A stretch of 64,000 nt of DNA from Antedon mediterranea (taxonomy: Eukaryota; Echinodermata; Crinoidea; Comatulida; Antedonidae): the NCBI RefSeq assembly GCF_964355755.1, contig NC_092673.1:5831001-5895000 (forward strand). The letters run 5' to 3'. The notes under the pieces were generated by a model. It was not told where the DNA came from and searched no databases. It saw only the letters and a program-made list of their open reading frames with translations. Below, in pieces: positions 1 to 11,547 of the stretch. The position numbers and the translations under genes are program-made. Within the stretch, counting starts at the first letter, position 1; each line of letters begins with the position of its first letter.

Positions 1-1522
1 GCAAATTTTTAAGATTACCTAATTAATAAATGAGAAAGTACAGTACCGTAATACAAACTACCAGCACTTCAGTTTCTTTATGAAAATTCAAATTATAACA
101 CTGATTTTGAGGAGGCCTAAGATAAATTTATATTACTGTCCATTTAACATGTTTGCGTGAAAAAGTTATTACTATTCAATTAACACTTCAAAAAAGAAGG
201 TTTGTGTAATTTTATGGCTGAGAAGTTTTTTTCAGGAATAATTGTCACACTAAAAGCTTTATTGATGTTTAGGCTTTAAATTATTGAAGGTATATATATT
301 CAAACAAAGAAACCATACAGGCAGCCAGGGGCGGTCACAGGACCATTTTAATGGGGTTGCCCAAGAATCCAGGGCTGTCGGTACCGAGCATTTGCGGCAC
401 AAGCACCCATGGTGAACCTCTAGATCACTGCCGGAGATTACACTCTATATCGGGCTACAGTAGAAAACAGCAATACCGATTGTATAACGCATATTTTTTC
501 CGCCGGTTATAGGATAAAAACAATTTAGATAAAAATTATTTTGAAATAAATTCTAAAGAAGTCAGTAAAACCACAATTTTCATTAAACTACACTCCAGAA
601 AAGAAAATATCGAAATTTGCAGAAAGAAGCAATTTTAACACTGTTATTTCAAAGTTAGGAACGTCCGTAATTATTACGGAATTTTGGCCCAATTTTACGG
701 ACATGGGAAATGAAGATATACCTTCTCATAATGCACAAGCAATCCAAACAGTCAGAAATTCATTCTGAGCATGTTCAGAAACATAATTATCTACATATAT
801 ATCTGTGCACGGTATTGTTGACTGCAGGCTAATTGTACGCTGCAGTCTGTCAATTTATATATATGTCTCAGAATGTAGTGGAAATGAACATTCATTGACA
901 ACTACATTTACTTACAAACAAACGGCTACCGACACCTTTGTTGTTTACCGCCGTGTAGCAAACTTGGCAAAAGATCAAAACAGATCACGGCGGAGTAGCG
1001 AACGTGCTTGCTGAATTTCTATTTATAGTACAGGTGAACTTACAGGTAGTATCTTCTAATAAAACTAAAGAGGCTTATCTTCAAACTTGTTTTTAATTAT
1101 ACTTTGCGACGTGCCCGATGCTAATTTATTCATTTTTTGTATGTACGTACGTACTTTCAATTTAACAACTTTCGGGTGTCAATGTAATTGGAGAAATTAT
1201 TCTTTTATTTTTAACAAGTTCTTTTTTGTATGTTTGTGTTTTTAAAAAACAAGTCTGGTCCACACGAACCCCACTGGCCTCGTATTTTCAAATAACAATA
1301 GTGCTAAAGGGGAGGAGTTTCTTTTAACATGAATATCGAACGTTCAAACGGTGTAGTACCTTGCAGACGGGTTTCAGAACAATAGAAGACGCATCTAGAT
1401 GCGTCTCTGTGGTCTGGAATAATTATTTCGATCGTGCCTTATTTACCCATTTATCAAGGCAATCCAAATCTCTTTGTAGGGTTGAGTTTTTGTTGGTGTT
1501 GTATTTTCCAGGACTATTTTAA
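1..1522. other. Intergenic, no gene; degenerate repeat
   Basis: I see no gene here. The stretch 330-660 resembles 1940-2230 in direct orientation (both contain 'ttgcccaa', 'tccaggg', 'atcactctata'-like words and a shared order), so an old repeat was probably split by the TTAA-type element at 1523-1931. Positions 735-860 also resemble 9085-9190 (shared 'cagtcagaaattcattctg'), a second dispersed repeat. The short open frame at 805-1014 has no recognisable protein features. Confidence 0.4.
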
Positions 1523-1931
1523 AGACCCATTCCCTACGATTTTAGATCTAATTTAAGGTCACAAACTACATTAATGTAAAAATTAATACTATATGGTCCT
1601 ATTGAGATAACTTTTTTCGTCTTTAAATGGTTAAAAATGTGAAAAATAAGGTGATTCTAATAATTGCGCATGAATTGATATTTTTGTTTTTATTTATGTA
1701 ATTCACACACTTTTCGATCGATCGCGATGCCAAAACAAATAGAAGACTCCTAACTTTACCAGCAAAAATACTGGGTTCCCCCAATTTGTATCAACGGAGT
1801 CTGTCAAAAACAGAAAAATAATTAATGCAGCAACTATACAACTAGGCCTATAGCTCACGTACGATGTTCGTACGTTACCGATGTTTACCAGCTAGGCCTA
1901 CAAAACGTCAGAAATTTTAGGGAATGGTTCT
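1523..1931 (+). mobile_element. TTAA-flanked non-autonomous DNA transposon, copy 1
   Basis: The element is bounded by TTAA on both sides (1519-1522 and 1932-1935) and has short terminal inverted repeats of the form AGACCCATTCCCTA / TAGGGAATGGTTCT. It has no transposase frame. A longer relative in the opposite orientation lies at 41614-42238 with the same ends and the same internal words (for example gatcgatcg and a cctagctggtaaacatcg-type segment). TTAA target duplication is the hallmark of piggyBac-like elements; the superfamily call is inference from that alone. Confidence 0.6.
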
Positions 1932-2224
1932 TTAAGAGGGTTGCCCAAAGAGTCCAGGGATGTAGACAATGCCCTGTGGCAAATCGAATTGTTAAACCCC
2001 TAATTGGCTGCAAATGGTACTCTCGCACATAAAATTCATGATAAATGGAATCTCTAGTTCGCCGGAAATATCACTCTATAGTGTGCTAGCAAACCGAGGA
2101 TTGTAGTCAATATTATTCTAAAGTCAAAAAGTAAAACCACAATTTCCAAAATTCATTTTCATTTATCCACTATAAACTGTAAAATAGTGTTGCTTAAATC
2201 ACACTCCAAAATAAAATTTGATTT

Positions 2225-4066
2225 ATTTATTTATTTTGTTTTCTTTCAGTAGGGTAGCCCTCTCTCAGTAATAAAATAAAAACTGCTCTTCCGAGGGGCC
2301 GCTACGACACATTTAGACATAATTTTAAAACAACTTTAACTAAACTTACACTAAAACTTCAAAGCATGTTCTCATTGTCAGTGATTCTAACAATACTAAT
2401 GACACTTCTTTTAATAGTAAATTTTCTTTTGATTTGATTGCACCAGAAGTAGTTTTTGATCATATAAACGCTTTTCAAAACAACAAAGCTTCTGGTATTG
2501 ATAATCTTGATTTAAAGTTACTTAAACTTGCCTCTCCTATTATCTGCCACTCACTTACTCACATTATAAATTCATCATTAACCGCAGCGACATTTCCATC
2601 AGCCTGGAAAGATGGGGACAGATCTAATTTCTGTCCTACCTATATTATCAAAAATCATTGAACGATTTTGTTTACGATCAACTTTATGAATATCTAACAT
2701 ATAACAATATTATGACTCAATGCCAATCAGGATTTAGAAATGTTCACTCTACTAATACTGCACTTATTGATGTTTCTGAATACGTGCTTAATAATCTTAA
2801 CAATGGCAAAGTCACTGCTGCCATTTTTCTTGATTTAAAAAAGGCTTTCGACACAGTTGACCATAAACTTCTATTAATATAAACTTGAACAATATGGGAT
2901 CAGAGGTACTACACTGAACTGGTTCTCAACATACCTTTCTGGAAGGTCACAGATTGTTAAAATTTACTCAAAATTATCTGAACCTAAAGATGTTACTATT
3001 GGTGTGCCTCAAGGATCCATCCTTGGGCCACTTCTAATTATTATTTATGTAAATTCCTTACCAGAAATTATAACTCCTAATTCAAAATGTGCAATGTTTG
3101 CTGATGACACTAATGTCCTTTGTTCTGCCTCTGATCCCATCGAATTACAATCTATTATTGATAAAAATGTTGCTAATATATCAAAATGGTTTAAAACAAA
3201 CAAACTAACAATTAACGTTAAGAAGAACAAATTCATGCTATTTAGTTCCAAACATAATTTTCCAAACTTTTGTAATATTTCTTGTTTAATTAATGATAAC
3301 ATTGTAGATAGGGTCGATAGTTTTAAGTATTTAAGAATCACGTTTGATACATTTTTTACGTGGGGAAAACAGATTGAGAATTTTTGCTCAAAGATTTCCC
3401 AACGTATTGGTGTTATACGTAGATTAAGAAGTTTCATTCCAAATTTTTCTCTTAAGCTCTATCTAGTCTTAGCAAATATTTTATCATTTTTTGATTATTG
3501 TAGTCCCGTTTGGTCCAACTGTTCATCAGCGCACCTTTTCCAAATATTGTTAAATAGACTTGCCAGAATTATCTTATATGCTGATATTAGAACACCTGTT
3601 AATGATCTCATGACATCACTTAATTGGAAACATATAAATCAATGATGGGACCATAATATTCTTATAACGACCTTTAAATGTTTAACAGGTACTATTCCCG
3701 ATTACCTAATTGATTTTTATGATTTTATTGATAATTATCATAATTTAAATACAAGAAGCAAATCGAAAAACACTTTAGTCTTACCAAAATGGCATAATGA
3801 TTCTGGTAAAAGAACATTTCAAACTCTGGAATAATCTTTCACCAGATATTCGCAGCTCTATAAATTCATTAACTTTGCAATTGTTTAATAATTTGATCTA
3901 ACTGGTTTTTTTTTCTTGCTTCTTGTGATATTGTAGTCTTTAAAAACGTTTTCATAATTTTCTATTTTTATTGTTTATATTTGTAATTTGTAAGTGTTAA
4001 CTGGACTTCAAGGAAGAACAATGTACAAATATTGAATGAATATCCAGAATAAAGAAAGATTTCTAT
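2225..4066 (+). mobile_element. CR1/Jockey-like LINE, 5'-truncated, broken reverse transcriptase
   Basis: Three frames joined by frameshifts and stops encode pieces of a non-LTR reverse transcriptase. Pieces at 2434-2661 (NNKASGIDN), 2658-2882 (DLKKAFDTVDHKLLL) and 3004-3645 (PQGSILGPLL and FADDTN, the catalytic DD intact) follow the normal RT order, and thumb-like sequence continues to about 3900. The endonuclease and ORF1 are missing, and part of the fingers near 2615 is deleted. It ends in an untranslated tail near 4066. The motif set fits the CR1/Jockey side of LINE diversity; the exact clade is uncertain. It is dead as written. Confidence 0.8.
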
Positions 4067-4385
4067 TTATCTATTGTTAATTATAACTTTTTTATACCAT
4101 TTTTAACTACAACCATCCTAAACCACCCACAAAAATTCACTTAAATGAATCTTAACAAGTGGTTTAAAACGGTTATAATTTTTGATTGAAAATTGATTGA
4201 TTGATTGAAATTCATATTGGATTTTTAGTACATTCAAAAAAGTGACGGCAAAGTTAGGCTTACCAATGATTATTCAAGTTCAACACTGTAACTAATCCCT
4301 CACTATTCAATTAAAATTATATTATACTAATAAATGCATGTTTTTTTTTTATAAAAGGGCAAAAACAGGTAGCTGTTATGAAACA

Positions 4386-6015
4386 TCTGCCAAAATGTTT
4401 ATCGCCTAAACAAATTGTGTATCATCATTTCACTGACTTATTTTTAATAAAAAAATATATGGAAAATGATCTTACGTCATGACTGCATTGTCTATTTGAC
4501 ACCCTATAAATAAATGCATGATTTTTTTTTATAAAAGGGAAATCCCGGAAAAAAATGTAGCTGTTATCTATATATAAATTTACGTAAGGGCAAAATTCGG
4601 TAAATCGCGCCTTACTTTTAGAATGTTTACTCGATGGTATATAAAGTTGGTTCGTACTTTCGGTACTGATTTTAACCACCTGATGTAACCCTGTTTACTA
4701 ATTAAATTAAGTTAGATAATTAGTTATTGACGATTAAAACAAATTTAGGTTCCACAATTTGCCCCAAATAGGGGTGTTTTCCGATCGTGGTATACACTGT
4801 CTCCATCTTGAAAAATACCCGCCACAAAAATGCGAGGAGGCTTCGCATTTTCCTATCTCCTCCTACGACAATTGTTTTTAATAGCTGAAAACCGGTTGAA
4901 CAGCTAGAGTACAGCATCATAATGTTGAAGACAGGCCGATTTTTGAAAAAAAATACTATTTTGTTAGATTTAATATACGATTATACAAATGTATTGATTT
5001 GCGATGAATGGAACATCCCAATCTCTCAGTCTGCCAGAGTTTGGTTTAACACAAGTAGGTAAATTTATGAGCCCTTGGTTTAACACATGCGGTAGGTAAA
5101 TATATGGTACCTTTGAAAATAAACTTGCAATACTTTGACAATACTGTAAATACCTATTAACTATTGTTGGTCCTCATTTGAATCGAACATTTCTTACTGT
5201 TAGATGTAATATAAAAATATATACAAATAAACTTTATTACTGAGATTGTGGATAGGCTCTACTGTTAGATATATAAACACATTATTATATACAAATAAAC
5301 TTTATACTGACAGTTCTTTCTCAACGTTTGTATTAATTAATAATTACCAAAAATATATACGTCATAGTGGTGTATCGTGACATCTACTTTAATATTTCAA
5401 TCGATTATGACAGTGACAGTTTTAACAAAGTATTAAATCACAAATGTTTTACTGTATTTAGAGGTATATTATTTATAGCCCTATAAAACATGAACAAAAT
5501 ATTTCGTTACTGAGTGGATAAAGAATATATTTAAAAAATTTTCCTCTTTACCTATCCGCTTTCCCATCCCTCAACCTTAATGTTACATACAAAACACAAA
5601 TTGGGTTTCTTTTAAATGAGTCCAAATCAAAAATTTGGACTCATTTTGTGATTAGTTTCTCCTTCGGAAGTAATTCCCAGGGTGCTAATTTTAGTTGACT
5701 ACATAAATCATCGTGTCTATTTATTCGTTTTTGTAAACGACAATGTATTATATAGTCCTGCGGTACGTACATTTGAAATCGCCAGTTTTGTTACGCTGAA
5801 ATTACTGTGTATTCGAGAACCATCTGTGGGTACAACCTAGTAGAGGAAAAATCTGCCAAAATGTTTAATTGCCTTAAACAAACGTGTATAGTGTATATGA
5901 TCATTTCACTGATTTATTTAATAAAAAAATATATGGAAAACGATCATACATCATTATTACGTCGTCTAATTGACACCCTTTATATATATATATATAAAAG
6001 GGGAATCCCGGTCAT
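4386..6015 (+). repeat. Dispersed repeat unit A, flanked by ~160 bp direct repeats
   Basis: About 1.3 kb (4565-5840) recurs in reverse orientation as 37805-37109 plus 33880-33223, where it is split by a 3.2 kb transposon, and partly in direct orientation at 40040-41060. Within the window, unit A is flanked by a direct duplication (4386-4560 and 5852-6010; both contain 'ctgccaaaatgttta' and end in an aaaagg(g)aatcccgg word). No protein is recognisable in any copy. The flanking duplication could be LTR-like or a chance segmental duplication. Confidence 0.55.
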
Positions 6016-6137
6016 CAAAAAACACGTAGCACGAAATCTACAAGTAATTCGATCCCATAGCCCTCCTGCAGGGAGTTTAATTCAAACAATAAAATGTACA
6101 TAACGTTTTTATTGAATCTAAATTGAATTAATATTTA

Positions 6138-7099
6138 GGGTATGTTCAGACCTACGGAGTTATGCTTTTGTATCACAGCCAAGGTCATATTTTAATGAGC
6201 GTCGTAAGAGCAAAGTGTTCAGATTCATTGCAACGAAGTAGCGTTACAAACGGATATGATGTCACTCGCTGGCGATTAACCAAACTCTAACGCACGCATA
6301 GACCTACCTTTGTTGTTATTAAAAGTAGTAGTGGTTGGTTGGGAGTTACAGGCCTAGACCGAACACTTGTTTGTTGTCAGGCATACCAACCAGCCGATCG
6401 TTTTGGGGTTTGGGTTTATAATATCAATATATATTATAAATATCATTTATGGCAGAAAAAAATTTTCAAATCCCGTACTTGCACCGGCTCCAGATTTATT
6501 TACTCGGTTTTTCGACGACCCCTTCAATTTTGTTTGAATTTTAAATCCTTCTTTATGAGGATGGCCCGTCTGCTAACGTGTCCGCCATGTCGTTGAACAC
6601 AGACAGACATCTTGTTGCCGGTGCTTTTACGCCAGTTTTTCACTTCCAACCGATCTCTGAACTCAGGGCTTCCCCACAATGAAATAAGGTATTTTACTTC
6701 GGTTTCTCGCCAATGCGCACGCTTTGATGACATTTTAAATTAATTAATATAATAATAATAATACTGTATAGTGTAACAACAAAAGGTACGATTTTTTCGC
6801 ACGTTCACCGATCACAACAAATGGATCAGCTTGGCTATACGATGAGGAGCACATGTCACGATGTGATGTGGCGAATATTGTAATTTGATTGGCTAGATAT
6901 CTAACCTAGGTCATATTCATCGATGCGTGACTTTCGTATTGTAAGCGACGTCCACTAAACTCATACCTTGAGGTTTCGTAGCGTACGAAATATCAGTGTC
7001 GTACGAGGTGGCTTCCACTAATCTTTTCCTGGTTCAGACCTAAGGATTTGTACGCCGCGTACAATACGAAAGCATAACTCCGTAGGTCTGAACAGGCCC
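6138..7099 (-). mobile_element. PIF/Harbinger-like element with Myb/SANT-like gene remnant
   Basis: Terminal inverted repeats match over about 25 bp (GTTCAGACCTACGGAGTTAT at the left, its complement at the right), the ends begin with GGG, and the element is flanked by TTA on both sides (6135-6137 and 7100-7102). Both are typical of PIF/Harbinger. On the minus strand, 6524-6733 encodes a 69-aa peptide whose start (HWRETEVKYLISLWG) looks like the Myb/SANT-like DNA-binding protein these elements carry beside their DDE nuclease. No nuclease is present, so the copy is non-autonomous. Confidence 0.65.
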
Positions 7100-7439
7100 T
7101 TACTTGATCAAATATATGTAATCAGGGAAGATAATTAGGTGAAGTATAAAAATGATACGTTGTTGGTACTTTACCTGGGCTTAATTGAATTGTGATATAT
7201 ACTATACTAAAATGAATTTTTCTCTTAAATGTTCTCTTACGTAAATAAAAGACACAAATGTACGTTTTCTCTATCAAAATATATTACATTTGAATGAATG
7301 TTAACAAATAAATATGCAAATATTACAATCAATGGTCAATTTTATTGGCACACATTTCTCCGAGACCTGTAAAATAAAAAAAAACCAATTTAAGTATAAA
7401 AGTATTCACATGGCAAAAACAACCTCTAGTTTTGTGCCA

Positions 7440-7605
7440 TCAAATCGGTAAGTAAGTAAGCCAATGGGAACGAGTAGGCCAAAAAATGGGAACGAGTAAG
7501 CCAAATAATTAGGTACAAGTTTGCATGGGTACAGGTTGGTTTGGGTATGGGTTAGCCAAAGTGGGTACGAGTTGACTCGGAACTTGGGTATGGGTTGACA
7601 TAAAG
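7440..7605. repeat. Degenerate 'gggtacgagttg..ccaa' short repeats
   Basis: A run of imperfect short units such as 'gggaacgagtaggccaa' and 'gggtacgagttg' spaced by about 20-30 bp. The complement of the same vocabulary (gtcaactcgg, gtcaagtcagcc) appears at 13145-13260 inside gene 1's intron. No gene. Confidence 0.4.
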
Positions 7606-7775
7606 TTTATAAAATCCATATAAATAATAATATTTAATATAATTATTAAAAACCAAATGTTACTGTTTTAATCAATGTGAATCAAATGTAGGCCTTGGCT
7701 AGGCCTACCTTTTATTTGATTCAAATGACAGGAATCTATTTAAATGATATAAAAAAATAATGTTTTATATTCGTG

Positions 7776-7861
7776 TAATGGTACAAATAATGGCATTTGG
7801 TGAATGATGAAAGGTTATATATAACCTTTCATCATTCACCTCATGCCATTATTTGTATACT
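7776..7861. repeat. Palindromic foldback repeat, copy 1
   Basis: A near-perfect palindrome: 'ggtacaaataatggcat' continues to 'gatgaaaggttatat' and then reads back as its complement. A second, longer copy with the same arms sits at 57912-58052. It looks like a small foldback element; no coding capacity. Confidence 0.65.
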
Positions 7862-8199
7862 ATTATATTGTTGAAAATGGATTGCGTGGTATGAAAATTT
7901 ATTGACAGTAAGCGTCTGGTTATTAGGTATCCATGCAGTGATGAAGCAGAGGATTATTTTCGTAGCGTTCTATTTAAAATTAATTTGTTTACAAAGAAAT
8001 ATTTTGGTTGTGAAGGTCGTTAATTTTGTTGGCACCAGCAATACTTATTACCAATTTCAACAATGATAAAATGCCCTGCAACTCTCTAACTATACGTTAT
8101 GACCGCACCCCCCTCCTTTATAGAGGTTCAATGTTTTAATTATGTGACATATTTGTGTGTATGTTTGTATACTCTTATTTTCCCTCTTATTTTTAATAT

Positions 8200-8800
8200 T
8201 TGTAAATGATCTATCCAGAGCATGCGATTTGTCTTGGTGTTTATATAAATGAACATTTAAAGTGGATCAGTCACCAAAATTATGTATAAAAAGAAATAGC
8301 AAGAGTGATTGGTATCATAAGTAAATTAAGACAAATATTCCCATAAAAAATGTTATACAATACACTAATTCAACCACATCTTTTGTATTGTAATTTAATT
8401 TGGGCAGCAGATTATAAACAATTAACAAATTAAACAAATTAATTAAACGTGCCTCCCGATTTATTACTTTTTCTCATTATTGCGCACCTTCTGAACCAAT
8501 CTTTAAGCAACTCAATATTCTCAATATATACGATTTTAATGAATTACAAACTGTATCTTTTATTTTCAAATTCCACAATAACAATTTACCAGTGACCATG
8601 TCAAAATTATTTAGCTGACAAAATCCCATAAACTGTATCAATTACAAATACCCTTGTTTAAATTAAAAACTTCAGAATTCTTCATTACTGTCGCTGGACC
8701 ACGATTGTGGAATGGACTTACTGTAATGACAACCTTAAGATACCAAAATCTTTGCTTGTTTTTATTTTTTATTGATTTAATGTCTTAATTACTTTATCTG
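8200..8800 (+). mobile_element. LINE reverse-transcriptase 3' remnant
   Basis: Broken translation of the plus strand gives pieces typical of the RT thumb and C-terminal part of CR1-like LINEs: IARVIGIISKLRQIFP, MLYNTLIQPHLLYCNLIW, then RASRFITFSHYCAPSEPIF. Stops interrupt it throughout. No catalytic motif remains. Confidence 0.6.
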
Positions 8801-9164
8801 TTTACTTGTTAATTATATTATTTTAGTTTGATACATGAATTTATTCTTCTAGTATAGATCCTCAAAATGATATTAAAATAAAAATAACTGTTGGCGGAAA
8901 ATAAAAAAAAAGCAAACAACAATACGATCGTAGCCAAAACACAGGCGACTAAAAATAGGATAACATTTTTTGCTTCAATGTGAAGGTTTTTCCCGAACAC
9001 AGTGTGTATCGGCCTTCTTTCGTACCTCTAATGACTGAGATACATATCTCCCTGATCTCATGATGCGCGCACCACAAGCAACTAGTCAGTCAGAAATTCA
9101 TTCTGCACATGCTCAGAAACCTATTTACAAAAAAATATGTCGACCGCACAATGTGACAGTGGTT

Positions 9165-10010
9165 AAATATTACGGTGCATTCTGCCAATTTACAAATATT
9201 CTCTTCCAGACTGGACTATGACGATATTGTATACAACAACATTTCGTATGAAATTAATTGGGTGTTGCCTGGGTCCGCCCCTGATTTTTATCCTAAAAAT
9301 CATACATATTTAGGGGCTAATTTGTTTTTATCCACATCTAATGCAGCATCATTGACATGAATGTGGCTGGTCCAAATAGTGTACCTTGAGGTACTCCTTC
9401 CAAGAGTTGTAAACATGATAGGGTATTTTGGTAACACTTTGGCTTCGATTGGACAGGAAACTACAAATCCAAGGGATAATAGATGGTCTAGCATCCATAT
9501 TTATCACCTTGGGGATTACAATGTTATGATCTACACGGTATTACAACTCTAGAGATACTTTAATGATTCTCTGCATGCAGATAAAAAGGCTGTTCAGCAA
9601 TTTCATGAGATAGAAAACCCTTTACAATTACCAAATTGATTATCATCAACTATTTAACAATATAACACCTAACATTTCTAGGCCCTCCAGCCTTTTTACT
9701 ATTAATTGTTTTAACTAAAAAGTCCATGGAAAGATTTCTGGAACGGGTGGAGGATCTACTGTAGTTGAAACAAATTTGGTTATTGATATTATTGGCTACA
9801 TCTTCAACAATTTCCAGGTTAATATCTGGTGGAGGGATGATTAATCTTGTTGATGTGTTGTTCATTGTCATAATTCAAATCTCCCAATACCAGTTCGCAG
9901 GATTAGATTGTTACAGTCTTTCAACTCTGGTATGATAATATTCTTTTTTATCAGATGCAATTGCTCTATTAACTTTATTCCTAAAGAAGGAATGCCACAT
10001 CACCAAAAAC
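9165..10010 (-). mobile_element. Possible LINE endonuclease remnant
   Basis: The minus strand at 9300-9494 encodes FTTLGRSTSRYTIWTSHI, and 9650-9871 another fragment. This resembles, weakly, the C-terminal part of a LINE apurinic endonuclease (the S-x-S/x-I-D-H segment) in degraded form. Frames are broken. The region's start also carries a repeat shared with 735-860. Confidence 0.3.
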
Positions 10011-10435
10011 CACTGCCTTTGTCATGTTATATTACCACTTTTACTTTAAAAAATGTTATTCTCAGTATTAATCAAACATTAGAATGAGGTACATTTGAAG
10101 TTATAAAACATTTAATTTATTTCATCTTTTTATAAATAATAAAAAAAAACATTTTCAAGGCAAGGATTTAACTAATCTAATTTAAATATGTTTAATATAT
10201 GGAAAATAAATTTCATGGAAGGAAGCGATTGATGGAGTTATAGCTACCATGGAAGCCAGCCTTTAATTTCATAACCATATTCATTACAGAATTACAGTTT
10301 TCAAATGTCAATAACTTAATAAACATTTCAGTCTAAATCATAGAAAAGCAATTCATTAACTGAAATTATTTCTCTTCTGAAAAAAAAAACCAATTATTAA
10401 ATAAAAAGAGCAAATGTTAATTCAATTTGTGGATG

Positions 10436-10905
10436 TCAAAAGGCCGGTGGCGACAGGCCAGGTGGCAAATATGCCAGGAGGCAAATCCAGGTGGCAAAAG
10501 GCATAATAATGCAAAAGGCCGGGTGGAAAAAGCTCAGACGGCGGAAGTTCAGGTGGCACCCTATCTCCCAACCACCCTCTCCAACTAAATCCCCAGACTT
10601 TTTGAAATGTAGTTTAAAACCTTCCCGGTACAATTGCGATCATTTTGATATATACCCCATATGTATGGTTACGTGCAGAAACAGAAATTTGTATAAAGAA
10701 CAAACATCGAAAGTGGGAAAAAGTGGGCTATTTTGACCACATTTTGGCCCCTAACTTGGATCCTAGATGGCGGATGATGTTGAAATATAGTTTAGAACAT
10801 TCCCGGTACAATTGCGGTCATTTTGATATGTAAGGTTACGTGCAGTAACAAAAATTTGTATAACGAACAAACAGACAAACTCTCTCACTTATAATATAGA
10901 TTGCA
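10436..10905. repeat. Short G-rich repeats and a ~170 bp duplicated tail next to gene 1
   Basis: At 10440-10560 units such as 'caggtggcaaa' and 'aaaggccgggtgg' repeat irregularly. At 10605-10720 and 10790-10885 a segment with 'cccggtacaattgcg' and 'ggttacgtgcag' is repeated in direct orientation. It looks like the tail of a retroposon. It lies immediately upstream of gene 1's first visible coding exon, so the promoter or 5' exon of gene 1 must lie further left. Confidence 0.45.
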
Positions 10906-11015
10906 TATCTGTAATGCGTACATACCCACTGTTACTTTTGAAGCGCATTGTGTAACATGTAATTTTAATATCTTTTATTTTGTGTTTGCAGACAGATACG
11001 TACAACGTTATTAAA

Positions 11016-11547
11016 ATGGCAGGCATTGAAACTAAACATGAAAAGTATGTGGATTTGAAAAAAAATCTCAGTAAACAGTATCAAGGAGAAAGATACCAGT
11101 GGTTGAGATTGTGCTTGTTTGATCTTTTAGATTTAGCGGATATCACACAATCAGACAACAAAGCACACGATTTACTTAATGCATTAGAATTTAAAGGTTT
11201 CATTTCTCCTACTAATGTTAAAGTTCTGCTAGAGATTGCTGAACTGTCAGAATCAGAAAAGGCTATAAATCTTGTCAGTCAGTATATTAAAGACAATGTC
11301 CAAAGTACAAATAGTGAAAAGTTGACTCCATACCGCAAACAACTTTTTAAATCATTGAGACAAATTGACCAAAAGGCATCAAATAATGTGATTTCTGGCT
11401 ATAATCTAAAAATGTTCCATTTCACAAATATTTGGGACACAGTACTTCATCTGGAAATCACTGAAGAGTTAGCAGATGAACCAGTCAAAAAGATGAAGTT
11501 TGCAAAGTATCTTGGACAACGTGCACAGAACATTCTGCTAAATAAAG
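11016..11547 (+). CDS. Gene 1 exon: DED-like domain
   Basis: Encodes 177 aa starting MAGIETKHEKYV. The segment WLRLCLFDLLDL, LLNALEFKGFISPTNVKVLL, EIAELSESEKAINLV has the helix pattern of a death effector domain (compare caspase-8 or FADD style: a basic or aromatic helix 1, then 'L..L...G.is..n...L.e'). The second half (PYRKQLFKSLRQI, then FTNIWDTVLHLE, FAKYLGQRA) is shared with genes 2 and 3 and may be a second death-fold or a helical extension. The start chosen is the only in-frame ATG after the acceptor at 10991. The donor is aag|gtatgt. The exon ends in phase 1. Confidence 0.7.
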
